From: Hibiscus mutabilis
Lineage: Eukaryota > Streptophyta > Magnoliopsida > Malvales > Malvaceae
Assembly (NCBI GenBank): GCA_019671005.1
Contig: CM033744.1
Span: forward strand, 40,736,022 to 40,800,021
Direction: 5' to 3'
Length of the DNA stretch: 64,000 nucleotides
Positions 1 to 10,859 of this stretch are shown in pieces. The notes below the pieces were generated by a model. That model searched no databases. It was not told the origin of the DNA and worked only from the letters and a program-made list of their open reading frames with translations. Position 1 is the first letter of the stretch; the number at the start of each line of letters is the position of its first letter. Made by a program: the position numbers and the translations under genes.

Positions 1-115
1 GAGAGCTCGGTACAATCAACGGTCAAGATTATAATAGATCAGCGGTCCAGATGAGAGCCTATCCTATCCACAACATTTGAATTTCAAATAAGAGATAAAA
101 TGAGAAGCACCGAAT
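1..115 (-). repeat. Fragment of a Tekay LTR
   Basis: This stretch matches the middle of both LTRs of the Tekay element at 10271-16019 (compare about 10523-10630 and 15717-15823) with only scattered mismatches, then diverges abruptly after about position 112. It is an LTR piece without coding sequence. It may continue beyond the left edge of the window. Confidence 0.8.
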
Positions 116-345
116 AAGGGCAGATGATTTCTACTCCTTAAATATGAACAAAAATTATTTGCTCTTTTTGGTGCTTCTATTCACGCCTCACTAGAAAATT
201 AAATCTTAAGCACTAACTCTAATTTTTAAATCATAAACCTTAAAAACTAAACTCTACTCATTAAACCCTATAACCTAATCTTAAACCTTAACTCTAAACT
301 TAATCTTTAATGTGAGAGCATGAATAGTAGCACCAAATGTACACA
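116..345. repeat. Small foldback (MITE-like) with telomere-like core
   Basis: A segment near 166-200 (GGTGCTTCTATTCACGCCTC) is complementary to one near 311-338, forming imperfect inverted arms. Between them lies a run of degenerate AAACCCT-like units (about 205-300). Similar cores occur at 2690-2900, 20640-20965 and 25265-25335. No coding potential is seen. Exact ends and target duplication are not resolved. Confidence 0.45.
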
Positions 346-454
346 AGATTTTTATTCTTCAAATATATGCATATGCATGCCTTTTTCTCTCTATATAATG
401 AGAGAGGTTATATATGAGAAGATTTTTATGGAAATTACAGTGATCTAAAATTAC

Positions 455-852
455 AGTGATCGAGGGGGAGTTCGACATTTTCGCCACGACGAGAGCGAAC
501 AAGCTGGCGCAGCCATTAGTGGATGCTAAGGTTCCGTTTAAAATCCACATAGTGAAAGATCGTGACATGAAAGAGAGACTGTGTTTGGAAGTGGAGAGAT
601 TGGGGCTGAGTGCGGTGATCATGGGCAGCAGAGGCTTCGGTGGCGCGAGGAGGAGCAGCAATGGGTTATTATTGCGTCAACCACTGCATTTGCCCGGTTG
701 TAGTTGTCCGCTACCCGGACGAGGACGAGAGCGGAGTCGGACTAGCCGAGAGGGTCGCGAAAAAGAAGATAGTTGAAGAAGAAGTTGAACTGCATCCAGT
801 ACCGGATGAGGAGCTTGAGCATCATGAAGAGGAGGATGAGCACAAAGATTAG
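455..852 (+). pseudogene. Truncated, frameshifted universal stress protein (PHOS32/34-like) copy
   Basis: From about 461 this is nearly identical to the intact universal stress protein gene at 33182-33589. The first roughly 107 codons are missing. Compared with the intact copy it lacks 17 bp after position 664, inside the glycine-rich nucleotide-binding loop (the codons for GRLGS). This shifts the frame, so the two halves read in different frames (456-776 and 640-852). The acidic C-terminus ending in EDEHKD is still readable. At the 5' break the unit AAATTACAGTGATC occurs twice in tandem (about 431-461), which looks like filler DNA at a breakpoint. It cannot encode a working protein. Confidence 0.9.
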
Positions 853-2064
853 GGTTTTTGAATTTGTAGTTATCATATTAACGGAACATTTGATATCAAG
901 TCTACTTAAGTATACTAAATGTCAAGACAATAGCAAATAATAGAGTCAATGTACTGGTTCAAGTGTAATAGCATTGTGTCCAGTAGCGCTTGCGTACTTC
1001 ACGGTGTGTTTTGTTCAAGAGTTAAGTCAATAACCAGATATCATCTTATAATCATACAAGACAGTCTGAGAAAAAAAACAAATTATTTAACTTTAACAAA
1101 ATAATAATCTATTAAGTATTTAAACACCAATAATAATAGAGAACAATATTAAATTTAATTAATATTTAAACTCATAGGATTAAGAACTTCATTCAACCTA
1201 AAAAATTAGATAAGGTCCATACTCCTCCCATGTACTATATAGTTTCATCCTACATAGATGGATATGCAATGAAATATTTATAACTTTATAATTTATAGTT
1301 TCATCCGACATAGATGGATATGTAATAAAGCTATATTTGCATGTATATATATTATTGAAAAATTGAAAATAAACTATATATAGAAAACAATTTTTTGACA
1401 ATATCATAAATCAAAGATGAAAACTAATTTACAATGATTTTTTCAGAAAAAGTTAGTTTGATTATGTATGCTAACGTGAAAATTGATTTCGTGCAAATGG
1501 ATACATTAAAATTTGATTTTGTTTAAGTGTTCACATTCCACATATAAACTTTTTAACATGACACTATTTTTCGTTTACTTGTTATATAGATAGACAATTA
1601 TATTTATCCATAAAAAATAATGACTTTTAATGTTTTGAACTCGATTAAATTAAAATTTCACACATATATAATCGAAATAAGAAGAGTTTAATATATCTAG
1701 TTGCATATAAAACAAAGTTTGTGTATAATTTTTGTCTTTAAAATTGTAATATTTTTATTTAATAAAATTGCAAAATTGACCTTTGACCCCATAGTTTGAT
1801 AAAAATACTATATTAGTCATACAATCGTAAAGCTTTTAATAATTAAGTGGTTAAATAATTATTTACCTTTTCAAAAATTTATAATTAAACCTCAATTCAT
1901 AAATAATAATAATAATATAATAGTTTCTTACCTTACCCAGAGGATATTGCACGCTAATCCACTCAAATCCAGAAATTAAGAGGCAATGGTCAGCGGCGGA
2001 ATTATGCCAAAAGACACAAAATATGTATATAAAAATATCAGGACGGTGGCTGTGAAGAGCTCCG
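853..2064. other. 3' flank of duplicated stress-gene block
   Basis: No gene is seen here. Parts match sequence downstream of the intact stress-protein gene: 920-1020 resembles 33670-33800, 1590-1830 resembles 37785-38120, and 1980-2064 resembles 38255-38348 (shared GCTGTGAAGAGCTCCGG). The segments are in the same order and orientation, so this is the rest of a segmental duplication. Region 1040-1590 is AT-rich and contains a short direct repeat (about 1240-1320, ATAGTTTCATCC..ACATAGATGGATATG twice). Confidence 0.7.
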
Positions 2065-2645
2065 GAGGCGTTGGTTACCTTGTTAGAGTTGGTTTTCGTT
2101 GATCGTCGAGATATTCTTGATTGTAGAGGCGTTGGGTTGCTTTATGATATTGTTGCCTTACGTGTTGGCTCGGATTATTTTGGTTTGGTAGGCTTTACAA
2201 GGTCCTGTTGTATTATGTTAACCATTGTGGTTGCTCTTATGCTTCTTAAGAGCTTGTTCTGTTGTATTATGTTCACGTCGTGGTATGCTTTTTGTTCTCG
2301 GCCGGGGGTAGGGACTGAAGTGCCTGAAATTTCGACATCAAGTCTTCCCTGGAGGTTTTGTTTGAGACTAGTTGGTTTGAGATATTATTTTCATCTAATC
2401 CACATAGTGCAGTGGCTTGGGTGAAGGATCCAATATCAAGACCGTGGCTGATGTGGAACCTGTTTATTGATATGAATCAAAGTACCAGACGAGGTAATCG
2501 AGTACATTTATCATGGCCCTTGATGCGGTTATACACTGACTGATGCACTCGATTTAGTTGCTGCACATTGTTTGGCTTGTGAGTAGATTGCTAAACATAT
2601 CGTAATGCCTTTGGATGAAGATTTATCGAATAATGTAAAGTTTGT
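2065..2645 (+). mobile_element. LINE (L1-type) RNase H remnant
   Basis: Frames broken by stops and indels read as the plant LINE RNase H tail. A segment around 2400-2470 reads AVAWVKDPISRPW, the usual sequence after the ESDS catalytic region, and a degenerate RGNRV motif follows. It starts where similarity to the duplicated block (GAGCTCCGG) stops, so a 5'-truncated LINE inserted there after the duplication. The characteristic LINE 3' tail is not recognisable. Confidence 0.55.
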
Positions 2646-2689
2646 TTGCACGATATATTATTAAAAATTACTAATATTAAGAGAAAAAC

Positions 2690-2900
2690 TTCAATATACA
2701 GTCTGTGTAAATTAAAGTTTACATAGACTTTTTAGTTTTAGGGGTTATGGGTTTAGTTTAGGGTTTGGGTTGTAGGACTTAGAATTTAAGGTTAGTGTTT
2801 AGAATTTAAGGTTTAGGGTTTATGTTTAATTTTAATTTATAGTAGAAATAAGTAGGCATGTGTAAATCACAGCCTGTGTATCAAGTTTAAACCCTTAATG
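2690..2900. repeat. MITE-like foldback with TTTAGGGTTT-type core
   Basis: ATACAGTCTGTGTAAAT near 2697 is complementary to ATTTACACA.. in reverse near 2870-2890, giving imperfect inverted ends. The core is G/T-rich with degenerate TTTAGGG-like units. It is non-coding and of the same general type as the elements at 116-345 and 20640-20965. Confidence 0.45.
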
Positions 2901-2954
2901 TCAATAAATAAATATTATCGTGTAATCACACCAAATACATAAAAAAAGTTGTCT

Positions 2955-3950
2955 CCCTCATTGTTGGATTGCAGAGATTCTTTTTGCATTATTCTCTTTT
3001 TACATTAATGGTGTTATTATATATATATTTCATCGCTCAATGTCTAGATAGTCAATTTACAGGTGTTGTGCGGCGATGGTGGCTCGTGTTATGTGCAGCC
3101 GTCTTGTGGTCTGCATGGCGGAGTCGAAATGAATTTGTTTTCCGCAGTAAGAATTTGGCAGTTGATGAGTTGTTCTTAGTCAAATCTCGTTTGTTATATT
3201 GGGTGAAGGCATCCAAATGGTCGTCTGATGTTGTGGAAGCGCAGTGGTGGGTGTGTCCGTGGGTTACTGCACCAATTGCTTCAAGAAAACATGACCGTAC
3301 GAGTATTGTGTGGGAACCTCCCTTATCGGATGTGTTAAAATTTAAAGTGAATAGCTCGACGAAGGGCAAACCCGGGCCAGCGGGTTGTGGGGGTGTATTG
3401 CGGGATTCTTGGGGTCGAGTATGGGCTCTCTTCTCCGGGCTATTAGGGGTGCTTGATTCAAACGAGGATGAATTACACGCTATTTGCGTTGCTTTAGAGC
3501 TGTTGACTTCTTCGAGATGGCATTATCTTCCCGTGGTGATTGAATCCGACTCCATGGTTGTCGTGACTTGGGTCTTACATGGTGAGCGTCGACCGTGACG
3601 GTATTAAAAATATTTTCAGCGAATACATGATGCGTGTGCTAAGCTCCCTCGTCTATGTTTTCACAATGTGTCGTGAGAGGCTATTAGTATAGTTGATGCC
3701 CTTGCAAAGGGAGGAGTGGGGCTTGTTTCTTGGCTTCATGTCGTTCACTGACTATGATGAGCACGTTGAGTTTGACTTGTTTTGTTGGCTTTGTCTTTTT
3801 TATGGCGTTTTATCTTTTTTATGGTGTTCTTTTGTTGTATATGTAATTGTGCTTGTATTTTTTTTCTCCATTTAATTTTAAAGAAATTTTTAATGAGACA
3901 CATAATTATATTTGTAAGATTTTTCCGTGTTGAATAAAATCTACGCTAAT
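2955..3950 (+). mobile_element. 5'-truncated LINE with RNase H domain
   Basis: The open frame 2969-3598 (209 codons) covers the end of a plant LINE ORF2. It has an upstream SAWRSRNEFVF segment, then an RNase H-like domain (KFKVNSS, GPAGCGGVLRDSWG, NEDELHA, ESDS). The first catalytic Asp, normally in NVDGS, is read here as KVNSS, so the nuclease is probably dead. Downstream stops interrupt the ALAKGG region. The 3' end carries TTTTTAATGAGACACA (about 3888-3903), shared with the other LINEs in this window. Reverse transcriptase and endonuclease are absent. Confidence 0.8.
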
Positions 3951-4885
3951 AAAAATATTACATTATTATTTTTACCACTTATATATCGAAATATTTTCTA
4001 TATATACTTGCTCCTCCATGTGGGTTTCAATCACTATCCTGTATTTACTTAGTGTTGGTTTGGTCTCTATAGACTATAGTTAGAATATGTCACATGTGTT
4101 CCCAATAGCTTTTGGTTGAGACATATTTTGATAGCTTGGTTGAAACATTTAAATCGAAGCTGGCCAAAGAAAGTTACCAACATTTTTAGATTATATTAAG
4201 GAATGGAATATTATTATGTAGTATACCGGTGAATTCATGGTCGGAGTTAGGAATTAAAATAGAGACAATATATAATTAATCATAAAAAAAAGAGGAACAC
4301 AATTTAAATAAACTGAATATTAAGTATCTAAATAGGTAAAAAAAAAACGACACTTTTCAGTAAAATTTTTTTGAGGGGCACTGCCCCAAAGTGCCTTCAA
4401 TTTTATAAACTTTTATTTCTCGAGATTTTTAATTGTTGTATTTCTTCGTTATTTATTCAATAAAAGTAGTTAGCTTAAACTATGTATAACTTGATAACTG
4501 CTGCAAATGTATTTTTTTTCATCTTGAATAAGTATTGCACTTAATTAGGTGAAAAAAATAGATAGAAAATTGGAGCAGTTGCATGTATCAATATCATTTC
4601 TACACACTGATAACATGGTGTGAGGCTTGTTTCAAGCTCCTGTGTTTCCTTAGCTGCCAACCGAATTTCAGGTAACAATCACGATTCGTTTGGGTTTGAA
4701 CTCGAAATCTGATAACAACGGAAACTCAAGTGATTGATGTAGGGCAATGGAGAGGATTAGTATTTGATGCACAAACAATTCTGCGCATGGAGTACTTAAT
4801 CTTGGGAGCATTAAAATTATGAATGCGTTCGATTACTCCTTTCTCTTTCTCCGCTACATTTATGCTACACGGCTCCTCATTAAAA
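3951..4885. other. Intergenic, no gene seen
   Basis: AT-rich sequence without supported genes. A stretch at about 4230-4400 (GGGGCACTGCCCC) resembles a common dispersed plant repeat, and a related piece lies at 25805-25985. The rest is unassigned. Confidence 0.5.
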
Positions 4886-5010
4886 TCTCCCGTGACCATG
4901 TTTTGAAAACTTCACCGTGTTTAGACCGGTACTATGTGGAATCATTTGCTTCATATATTGAGGAACTGGACCCATTCTAGAGATACCGACAGAAGCTTTC
5001 ATGACATAAC
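4886..5010 (-). other. Duplicated fragment of the MYB promoter
   Basis: About 125 bp here align with 17850-17980, just upstream of the MYB gene. Shared blocks include TTCACCGTGTTTAGAC and the sequence around AAACCGACA..AAGCTTT, separated by diverged bases. No MYB coding sequence is adjacent, so this looks like the surviving promoter end of a lost or truncated MYB paralogue. The alignment was made by eye. Confidence 0.55.
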
Positions 5011-5209
5011 AACCGTTAAAAGAGTGAACGTGGAGATTTTGTACTATGATGATGACAACGTTAAAAGAGTGAAAGGAGGAGGCTTAGACTTGGCCAAAAA
5101 TGTAGATAAAAAGGGAGGAACATATGGCCCTGTCCTTGCTTCGTTTCAACAACGGTAACCATCTATCGAAGATGGCACATCATTTTTTTTTGCTGTTGCC
5201 TGTTGCGGC

Positions 5210-5759
5210 TAAGGGTGATAACGAGCTGAGCCCAAGCCTGGCCAGGTTTAGGTCGGCTCGAAAACGATGTTATTGGGCTCGACTCAGGCTCGACGAGCTC
5301 GAAATTTTAGGTTCGAGCTCAGCTCGGAAACAATACTATTGGGCACGGTTCGGGCTCGAAGCTCGTCAGGCTCGGCACAACTCGAAATAGACAATTTTGC
5401 TATAATTTTTTATAAAAGATAGGGCCTCGTTAAAAACTCCTTTCATAACTAACAGTGAAACGAAATTCAATATCGGGGAAGGGGAAAAGAATGCCCAATT
5501 TATTTTAGTTAATTTATTTTTAGTGGATTTTCCCCTAATTTAATTTATTACTTTTCTTTTGCTAAAGAGATTATTTTTAGTGTATATGTATAATATATAT
5601 ATATATAATTATTCTGAGCATGTTCACGAGTTTTTCGAGCCGAGCTTGGATCGGCTTGGCTCGGCTTGTTAAGGTCTCGAGCCGAGCTCACTCGAGTCGA
5701 GTTTTGACAGAGCCGAGTCCGAGTAGCTCGGGAGCCGGTCAGGCTCATTATCACCCCTA
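5210..5759. mobile_element. hAT-type MITE with 8-bp target duplication
   Basis: Terminal inverted repeats begin TAAGGGTGATAACGAGC on the left and, read inward from the right, TAGGGGTGATAATGAGC. Flanking 8-bp sequences are GTTGCGGC (5202-5209) and GTTGCAGC (5760-5767), an 8-bp target duplication with one mismatch, as expected for hAT elements. The arms are rich in GAGCTCG and GCTCGG words. The centre is AT-rich. No transposase is present, so it is non-autonomous. Confidence 0.85.
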
Positions 5760-5965
5760 GTTGCAGCTTTACTAGACCAAGGATTAATACTTGACCAACA
5801 TTCTAGCCGCAGCTTTGCTTCTTCCTTTTCCTTGGCCATCAGCGAAGGCACCAACCACGGTGTTGTTCATCCATTGTTGGTAATTTTTCTTGTTTTTACG
5901 TTATTATACTTTATCTTTACTTTTTTTTTAATTTTTAATAAGAATAATTATGTCTCTGTAGCACG

Positions 5966-6471
5966 TAGGATTGGGCGTTCGATCGAGTTGAGTAAAAAAA
6001 ATTCGAGTTTGCAAGTCATATTTTATGATTCAAATTTTATTTGAATTTTTTTTTCAAATCGAGTCGAGTTTTCGAGTTTCTGTACAAATTTAATTGTACA
6101 TATATATTTCTATATGCATATACGTAGCGGTGCACATATATATATTTCTATATGCATATACTTAGGGCTGGGCGGTGCACATATCGATTCCAATTTTAAC
6201 GTCTTTCTATATGCATATATGATATACATAAATATTTCTTCATATTTTCACATGTGATATACATAATATATCATGCAGAATTGACAAGCTCGACTCAAAT
6301 ATAAAAATTAATCAACTAATTATTAAAAAATTCGAGTTATTCAAGTTATTCGGATTTCCATTAATAACTCAAACTTTATTTGAAATTTTTTCGAATCGAG
6401 TCAAAACGAGTCGGTTTTTTCGCCTCGAGTTGAATAACCAGTTTTTTCGAGTTGAGTTTTGCCCACCCCTA
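5966..6471. mobile_element. hAT-type MITE with 8-bp target duplication
   Basis: The left end begins TAGGATTGGGCG and the right end, read inward, TAGGGGTGGGCAAAACTC, followed in both arms by CGAGTTGAG-type words. Flanks are GTAGCACG (5958-5965) and GTGGCACG (6472-6479), an 8-bp duplication with one mismatch. It sits inside a dispersed repeat (about 5880-6560) whose uninterrupted relative lies at about 29920-30060, an approximate empty site. It is non-coding. Confidence 0.85.
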
Positions 6472-6559
6472 GTGGCACGTATTCCTCTGCCTTTGTAGCA
6501 CGTATTCCCTTTTCTTTTGACATGTTTTTGGTCTTCATTCACGGTCATTTTTTTTTTGC

Positions 6560-7190
6560 TAGGTAAATGTGATTTTATTCATGAATATATCATATCGCCT
6601 TAACTAAGTATGCGTGCCTCATTAAAAACCTCCATATCCTTAAATGGTTCAATACACCTGGAATACACCTGTTGATACATACATTACTCTTGCACCATAC
6701 TATGCAAGGTGAGGATAACTGCAATTTATACTCCAAAATCAGACAATCAGTAGATAGCAGAAACCTCCCTGCATGATACTCCTCGCTAAAGTCACCACCA
6801 AGCCTTGAATATTGATTGGCGTTGCTCCCCATCCATGGCCAGACAAGCAGCCATTTGATTGCTATTCCTTTCAACATGTGAAAAATGAACGTTTGAGATT
6901 CTACTCACCAGATTATCTATTTCCACAAAAATTTGCCACCATCGCCAAGGTCTGTGGAGAATGTTTTAGATCCAACTCAAAGTCAATCATGAGTCAGTTT
7001 CAATTTGCAGAATAATCTTCCCAGTCCACGCAATTTTTAAGAAGATCTCCAGCGCTAACTTAATCGCAACAAGTGCCGCAAAATCCTTCCCCTGACTTAC
7101 AACGGGACCAGAAAATATTGCTCTAATTACTCCTTCCTCAGTTCTTAGTACAATAAAAAAACATTTTATTAAATGAAAGGTTAACATTTA
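6560..7190 (-). mobile_element. LINE 3' fragment (RNase H and tail)
   Basis: On the minus strand, 7187-6987 encodes an RNase H-like segment (RAIFSGPVVSQGKDFAALVA, IETDS) and 6877-6590 carries degraded downstream sequence. Near 6611 the minus strand has TTTTTAATGAGGCACG, the 3' motif shared by the LINEs of this window. Everything upstream of RNase H is missing. Confidence 0.7.
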
Positions 7191-7248
7191 GTATATTGTC
7201 ACGTTTTATATAAAATTATTTAGCAATAAAGCATTGCATTGAATATGG

Positions 7249-7333
7249 GCTTAAATGAAAAATAAGTGCATAAAGTATATTTTTTTTTAATTTTAAGTGT
7301 TTAAAATATTTTTTTTGTAAAAATAGATGTCTA
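7249..7333. repeat. Single arm of a foldback element
   Basis: The sequence GGCTTAAATGAAAAATAAGTG and about 65 further bases match the left arm of the foldback element at 19113-19893. Only one arm is present and it stops where the Copia remnant begins, so the element was cut by insertion or deletion. Confidence 0.6.
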
Positions 7334-7339
7334 TAGCTT

Positions 7340-8180
7340 CAACCGTAGCATGAGGAACAGTGGAAGTAGATGAAGATGAAAAAGATGGAATGGAATGGCA
7401 TGAAATAGAGCGAAGTGGTGATGAAGTGGTAATGAAGTGGAGTGGAGTGGAGTGGAGTGGAGTGGAGTGAAGTAGTGATGGTGAGATGGAATGAGAAAGT
7501 GATGATGATGTAGTGAACTGTGAAGGTGGTGATGAAGTGGAATACAGTGATGGTAAAAGAATGAAATGTGACGAAGGTGAATCAGCAGTTGCACAAGAAA
7601 CAAGGATGATGAAGAATTATGTGGAGATAAAGGACTAGAAGGACAAGCAGTAGTAGTAGGTGAAGGTATAAGAAGTGAACATGGTAAGGATGGGAAGAAT
7701 TATTAGAAGTATAATGAGCAAAAGAGGATGAAGAAATATTACTATTAATAGGTGATACATGTGGAAAAAAATTATTGTTCACTGGTAAAGTAAAATTACT
7801 ATTAATAGGTGATATATGTGAAGTAGGAGTAACAGGTTGACCACTTGTGGGAGCAGAAACTGCAGTACCAACAGTACTTGTAGATGCATGCAGTGGTGAT
7901 GGAATAGTAGTAGAAGGTGGATGTAGAACAGATTAATGCAAAGAAGGCTTAGTAATCATGGCAGGAAAAGCAACCTGCTTGTGACATGGTTTGCCAGTAT
8001 TATGACTTGTTGGAGCATCATGACTAATAGAAGTGAAGGAAGTGAGTAAAGAAGGATAAGAGGATAGACTGACATTATCTAAGTGTGTTTTACTAGTATA
8101 AGCTTTTTTATCTTTATAAGGGAACACAGATTCATCAAATTTGACATGCCTAGAAATAAACACCCTATCACTCATATCTA
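7340..8180 (-). other. Copia low-complexity linker after integrase
   Basis: The minus strand encodes His-, Ser- and Pro-rich sequence in shifting frames, typical of the region between Copia integrase and reverse transcriptase. Within it, 7437-7470 is a short array of the 5-mer GTGGA. The sequence stops before any reverse transcriptase motif. Confidence 0.6.
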
Positions 8181-8298
8181 AACATGTATAGCCCTTATGA
8201 GAGAGAGTAGCCTAAAAATACACATGGAAAAGACCTAAACTGAAGCTTGTTTTTGTTAAAAGGTCTCAACCAAGGAAAGCATAAGTAACCAAAGACCC

Positions 8299-9135
8299 TT
8301 AAAAACTGATAGGAGATTTACTGAAAAGTTTTGTATAAGAAGTCATACCTAGCAAAGGCACAGTGGAAAGCCTATTAATGAGAAAAACTGCAGTTGCAAA
8401 GGCATCACTCCACAAAGAAAGAGGAAGGGAAGCACGAGCCAGCAAGGATAACCCTACCTCAACAATCTGTCTGTGTTTCCTCTCCACAAAACCATTCTGT
8501 TCTGATGTATGTGGACAGGTGACCCTATGAACTATGCCCTGACTGGAAAAATAAGCATTGAGAGCAGATAATTCACCCCATCCATCTGTCTGTAGCATTT
8601 TTAGCTTAGTGCCTAATTATCTTTCAATCTGCAAAAGGAATTGCATGAATGCAGTTTTAACATCAGATTTAAATTTAAGAAAATAGACCCAAGTAAACCT
8701 AGTGCAAGCATCCGCGAATGCAACATAGTACTTAAAATTATTTGAAGATGTGAGAGCTGATCCCCAGTCATCAGCAAGAACTAATTCTAAAGGTAAAAAG
8801 TAAACAAAAGTAGAAGCTTGGAAAGGAAGCTTATGAAATTTACCAAGTTGATAAACTTGGCAAAGAGAATTTTTATTATGTTCAAGAACAGAAATATTAC
8901 AACTCTTAAGAACAGTAGAAAGAATATCCTGACTAGGATGACCAAGCCTACAATGCCACAAGTCATTTGAGTGCAGAGTAGCTACAGTAGACAAACATTG
9001 TTTATTAACAATATTAGAAGAACCAGATGCATGTTCTAGTTGATAAAGACCATCTTTCTCACAACCTTCAAGAACAACAGCTCCAGTATGAAGATCTCTT
9101 ATTTGACAGAAATTTGGAAAGAACTCAACAGACAC
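8299..9135 (-). pseudogene. Copia GAG-pre-integrase and integrase core (broken)
   Basis: Frame 9135-8617 contains the integrase zinc-binding region (LWHCRLGHPS, then CQVYQLGK, where the second Cys of the usual CxxC is Tyr), the start of the catalytic core (LVLADDWGSA) and FADACTRFTWVYFLK. Frame 8598-8299 continues with LQTDGWGE and EQNGFVERKHRQIVE, which holds the catalytic Glu region. A stop codon and frame break separate the two. The lost Cys and the stop make it non-functional. Confidence 0.85.
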
Positions 9136-9175
9136 ATCATTGTCTTGTGTAAGCTTTGAAACAGAAAGAAGATTC

Positions 9176-9571
9176 TTAGTAATACTTGGAATAAATAAAA
9201 CATTTTTTTAGAAGAAATCTCTTATGTGGTGAAATTAAACTAGATTGGCCAGAACACTTAATAGAAAGAGTGTTACCAGTACCAACTTGAACATTGCCAG
9301 AAGTAGGGCAAACTGAATCTGCTTGAAAATAATGAATATCATTTGTTATGTAATGTGAAGCACCAAAATCTGGAAACCAGGAATTGTCTTTTAAGACGGC
9401 AGGGGTAACAAGATGGGCATGAGCATTCACAAAAAGATAAAAGGGTTTCATGAACTGAGAATGAACAGGGGTAACCAGAAGGGAAGAGGAGACCTGGGGA
9501 ACTATAATAGTGTAACCATAAAGAGAAATAGTAGAAAACACAGATGAAGCTTGTGGTCTGGTAGCAGCCAA
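9176..9571 (-). pseudogene. Copia protease region (broken)
   Basis: The segment WFPDFGASHYITND is the Copia aspartic protease active-site region, normally D-S/T-G-A. The Asp is kept but the next residue is Phe, so catalysis is doubtful. It lies between the gag zinc knuckle and the GAG-pre-integrase, as expected for Copia. Confidence 0.75.
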
Positions 9572-9675
9572 AACCTGAAGCTGAGAAATAGTATGAGTAT
9601 AACCAGAAGCAGGATTGATAGTATTGCTTAGAGCAGGGTACCTAAGAGAGGGAAAGAATACAGCAGGATAAGGAG

Positions 9676-10080
9676 TTAAGGCTGAAACAGTATGAGCCTG
9701 AGGAGAGACAATACTCTATCACCTGTACCCTGATTCCTCCTGGATGACTCATTTATGAAGTTCATATTAAACCTAAAATAACATCTCTCTACAAGATGAC
9801 CAAACCTACCACAGAGTTGGCACTGAGGTCTACCAGACCTTCCTCTACCTCTACCCCTGTTACTATCACAAGTTCTGTAAATATCATTATCTTGAGCAGC
9901 AGTACAAGAACTTTGACCATACTCTATGTTATTAGCAGCAGTAGCATAGACAACATGTATGACCACAGATTCAGGAACAAAGGCAGAAGAAGGTCAAAAA
10001 TAATAGACTGTAGACTAGACTGACGAGCATCGGCATCAAAAAGAAGAGTACTAGCGACATTAACAAAAGAAGAGTACTAG
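9676..10080 (-). pseudogene. Copia gag C-terminal part with zinc knuckle
   Basis: A basic RGRGRGRSGRPQ stretch leads into the CCHC knuckle CQLCGRFGHLVERC. Upstream, around 10000-10060 and in another frame, a degenerate DADARQ segment typical of Copia gag is visible. The N-terminal half of gag and the 5' LTR are missing. Confidence 0.75.
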
Positions 10081-10270
10081 TGACATAATTGTAACAATAT
10101 GTTTATTGAGCGATATATTTGAAATAATTTTTTAAATTAACTTATTTATAATTTTTAAAAGAAAAATGACTTGTTCATCACTAAACTACGTAGTTAGGTT
10201 ACCTTCTCATAATTAGATAGGAAAAAAACTTCGAAAACCCGTTGATTTATTTCTCGGATTAAGTGCGTAT

Positions 10271-10825
10271 TGACACGGGGCTAGTCTTCTGCTAGACAAC
10301 TGCGCGGCCTTAACTGCTTTCTCGATTGAAAACTGGACTAAGTCACTTGAAAAACTCCTAAGTAGGAATACTTAGAAACCGCTGCGAAACAAAAGAAAGA
10401 CGATGGCAAAAGAACAAGAGAAAGTGAGTGAATACTGAGTTGTATTACTCTGGGTAAAAGCTTACAAACTGAAGTAAGTGATGAATGATGAAATGACCTG
10501 GGTTGAGTCTCTTTTTATAGTGAGAGCTTAGTAAAATCAACGGTCAAGATTACAATGGATCAATGGTCCAGATGAGAGCCTATCCTATCTACAACATTTG
10601 AATTTCAAATAAGAGATAAAGTGAGAATTATCTTTACAAATAAGCACAAAAATGATAAGTAAGATGCCTTATCGGATTTCACCACGGTAAATACTCTGCT
10701 TGCTCATTTTACCATGGTAAAAGGCCAGCTTTCATGGGCCATTTGGCAAGCCCAAAATGCTGTAGAGATAGGCTTGGGCTGCCATGGTTGCACTTGTCTC
10801 GGCCGCGGGCTTGCGATCCGTGACA
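10271..10825 (-). repeat. Tekay 3' LTR
   Basis: A 555-bp copy on the left, starting TGACACGGGGC and ending CCGTGACA. For the minus-strand element this is the 3' LTR. It aligns end to end with 15466-16019. Confidence 0.93.
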
Positions 10826-10839
10826 TTCTCCCCCACTAG
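10826..10839 (-). other. Tekay polypurine tract
   Basis: On the minus strand, AGTGGGGGAGAA lies directly beside the 3' LTR. This is the usual site where plus-strand DNA synthesis is primed. Confidence 0.85.
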
Positions 10840-10859
10840 TTCTAGCGACGCCCTCGTCG

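Larger units (their letters stand above)
7340..10080 (-). mobile_element. Decayed Ty1/Copia retrotransposon, gag to integrase only
   Basis: Reading on the minus strand from right to left: the end of gag with a zinc knuckle, protease, GAG-pre-integrase, integrase core and a Ser/His/Pro-rich linker. The reverse transcriptase and RNase H expected next are absent, and no LTRs are recognisable, so both ends are truncated. Frames are broken by several stops. The left end abuts a foldback arm at 7249-7333. The right end lies about 190 bp from the Tekay LTR. Confidence 0.85.

Noticed and set aside
205..300. AAACCCT-like runs as an interstitial telomere or chromosome-fusion scar
   Set aside because: The units are degenerate, short and flanked by inverted repeats of small elements, so a transposon core explains them better.
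7437..7470. GTGGA array as a satellite or centromeric repeat
   Set aside because: Only about six units, inside the low-complexity Copia linker. No wider array is present.
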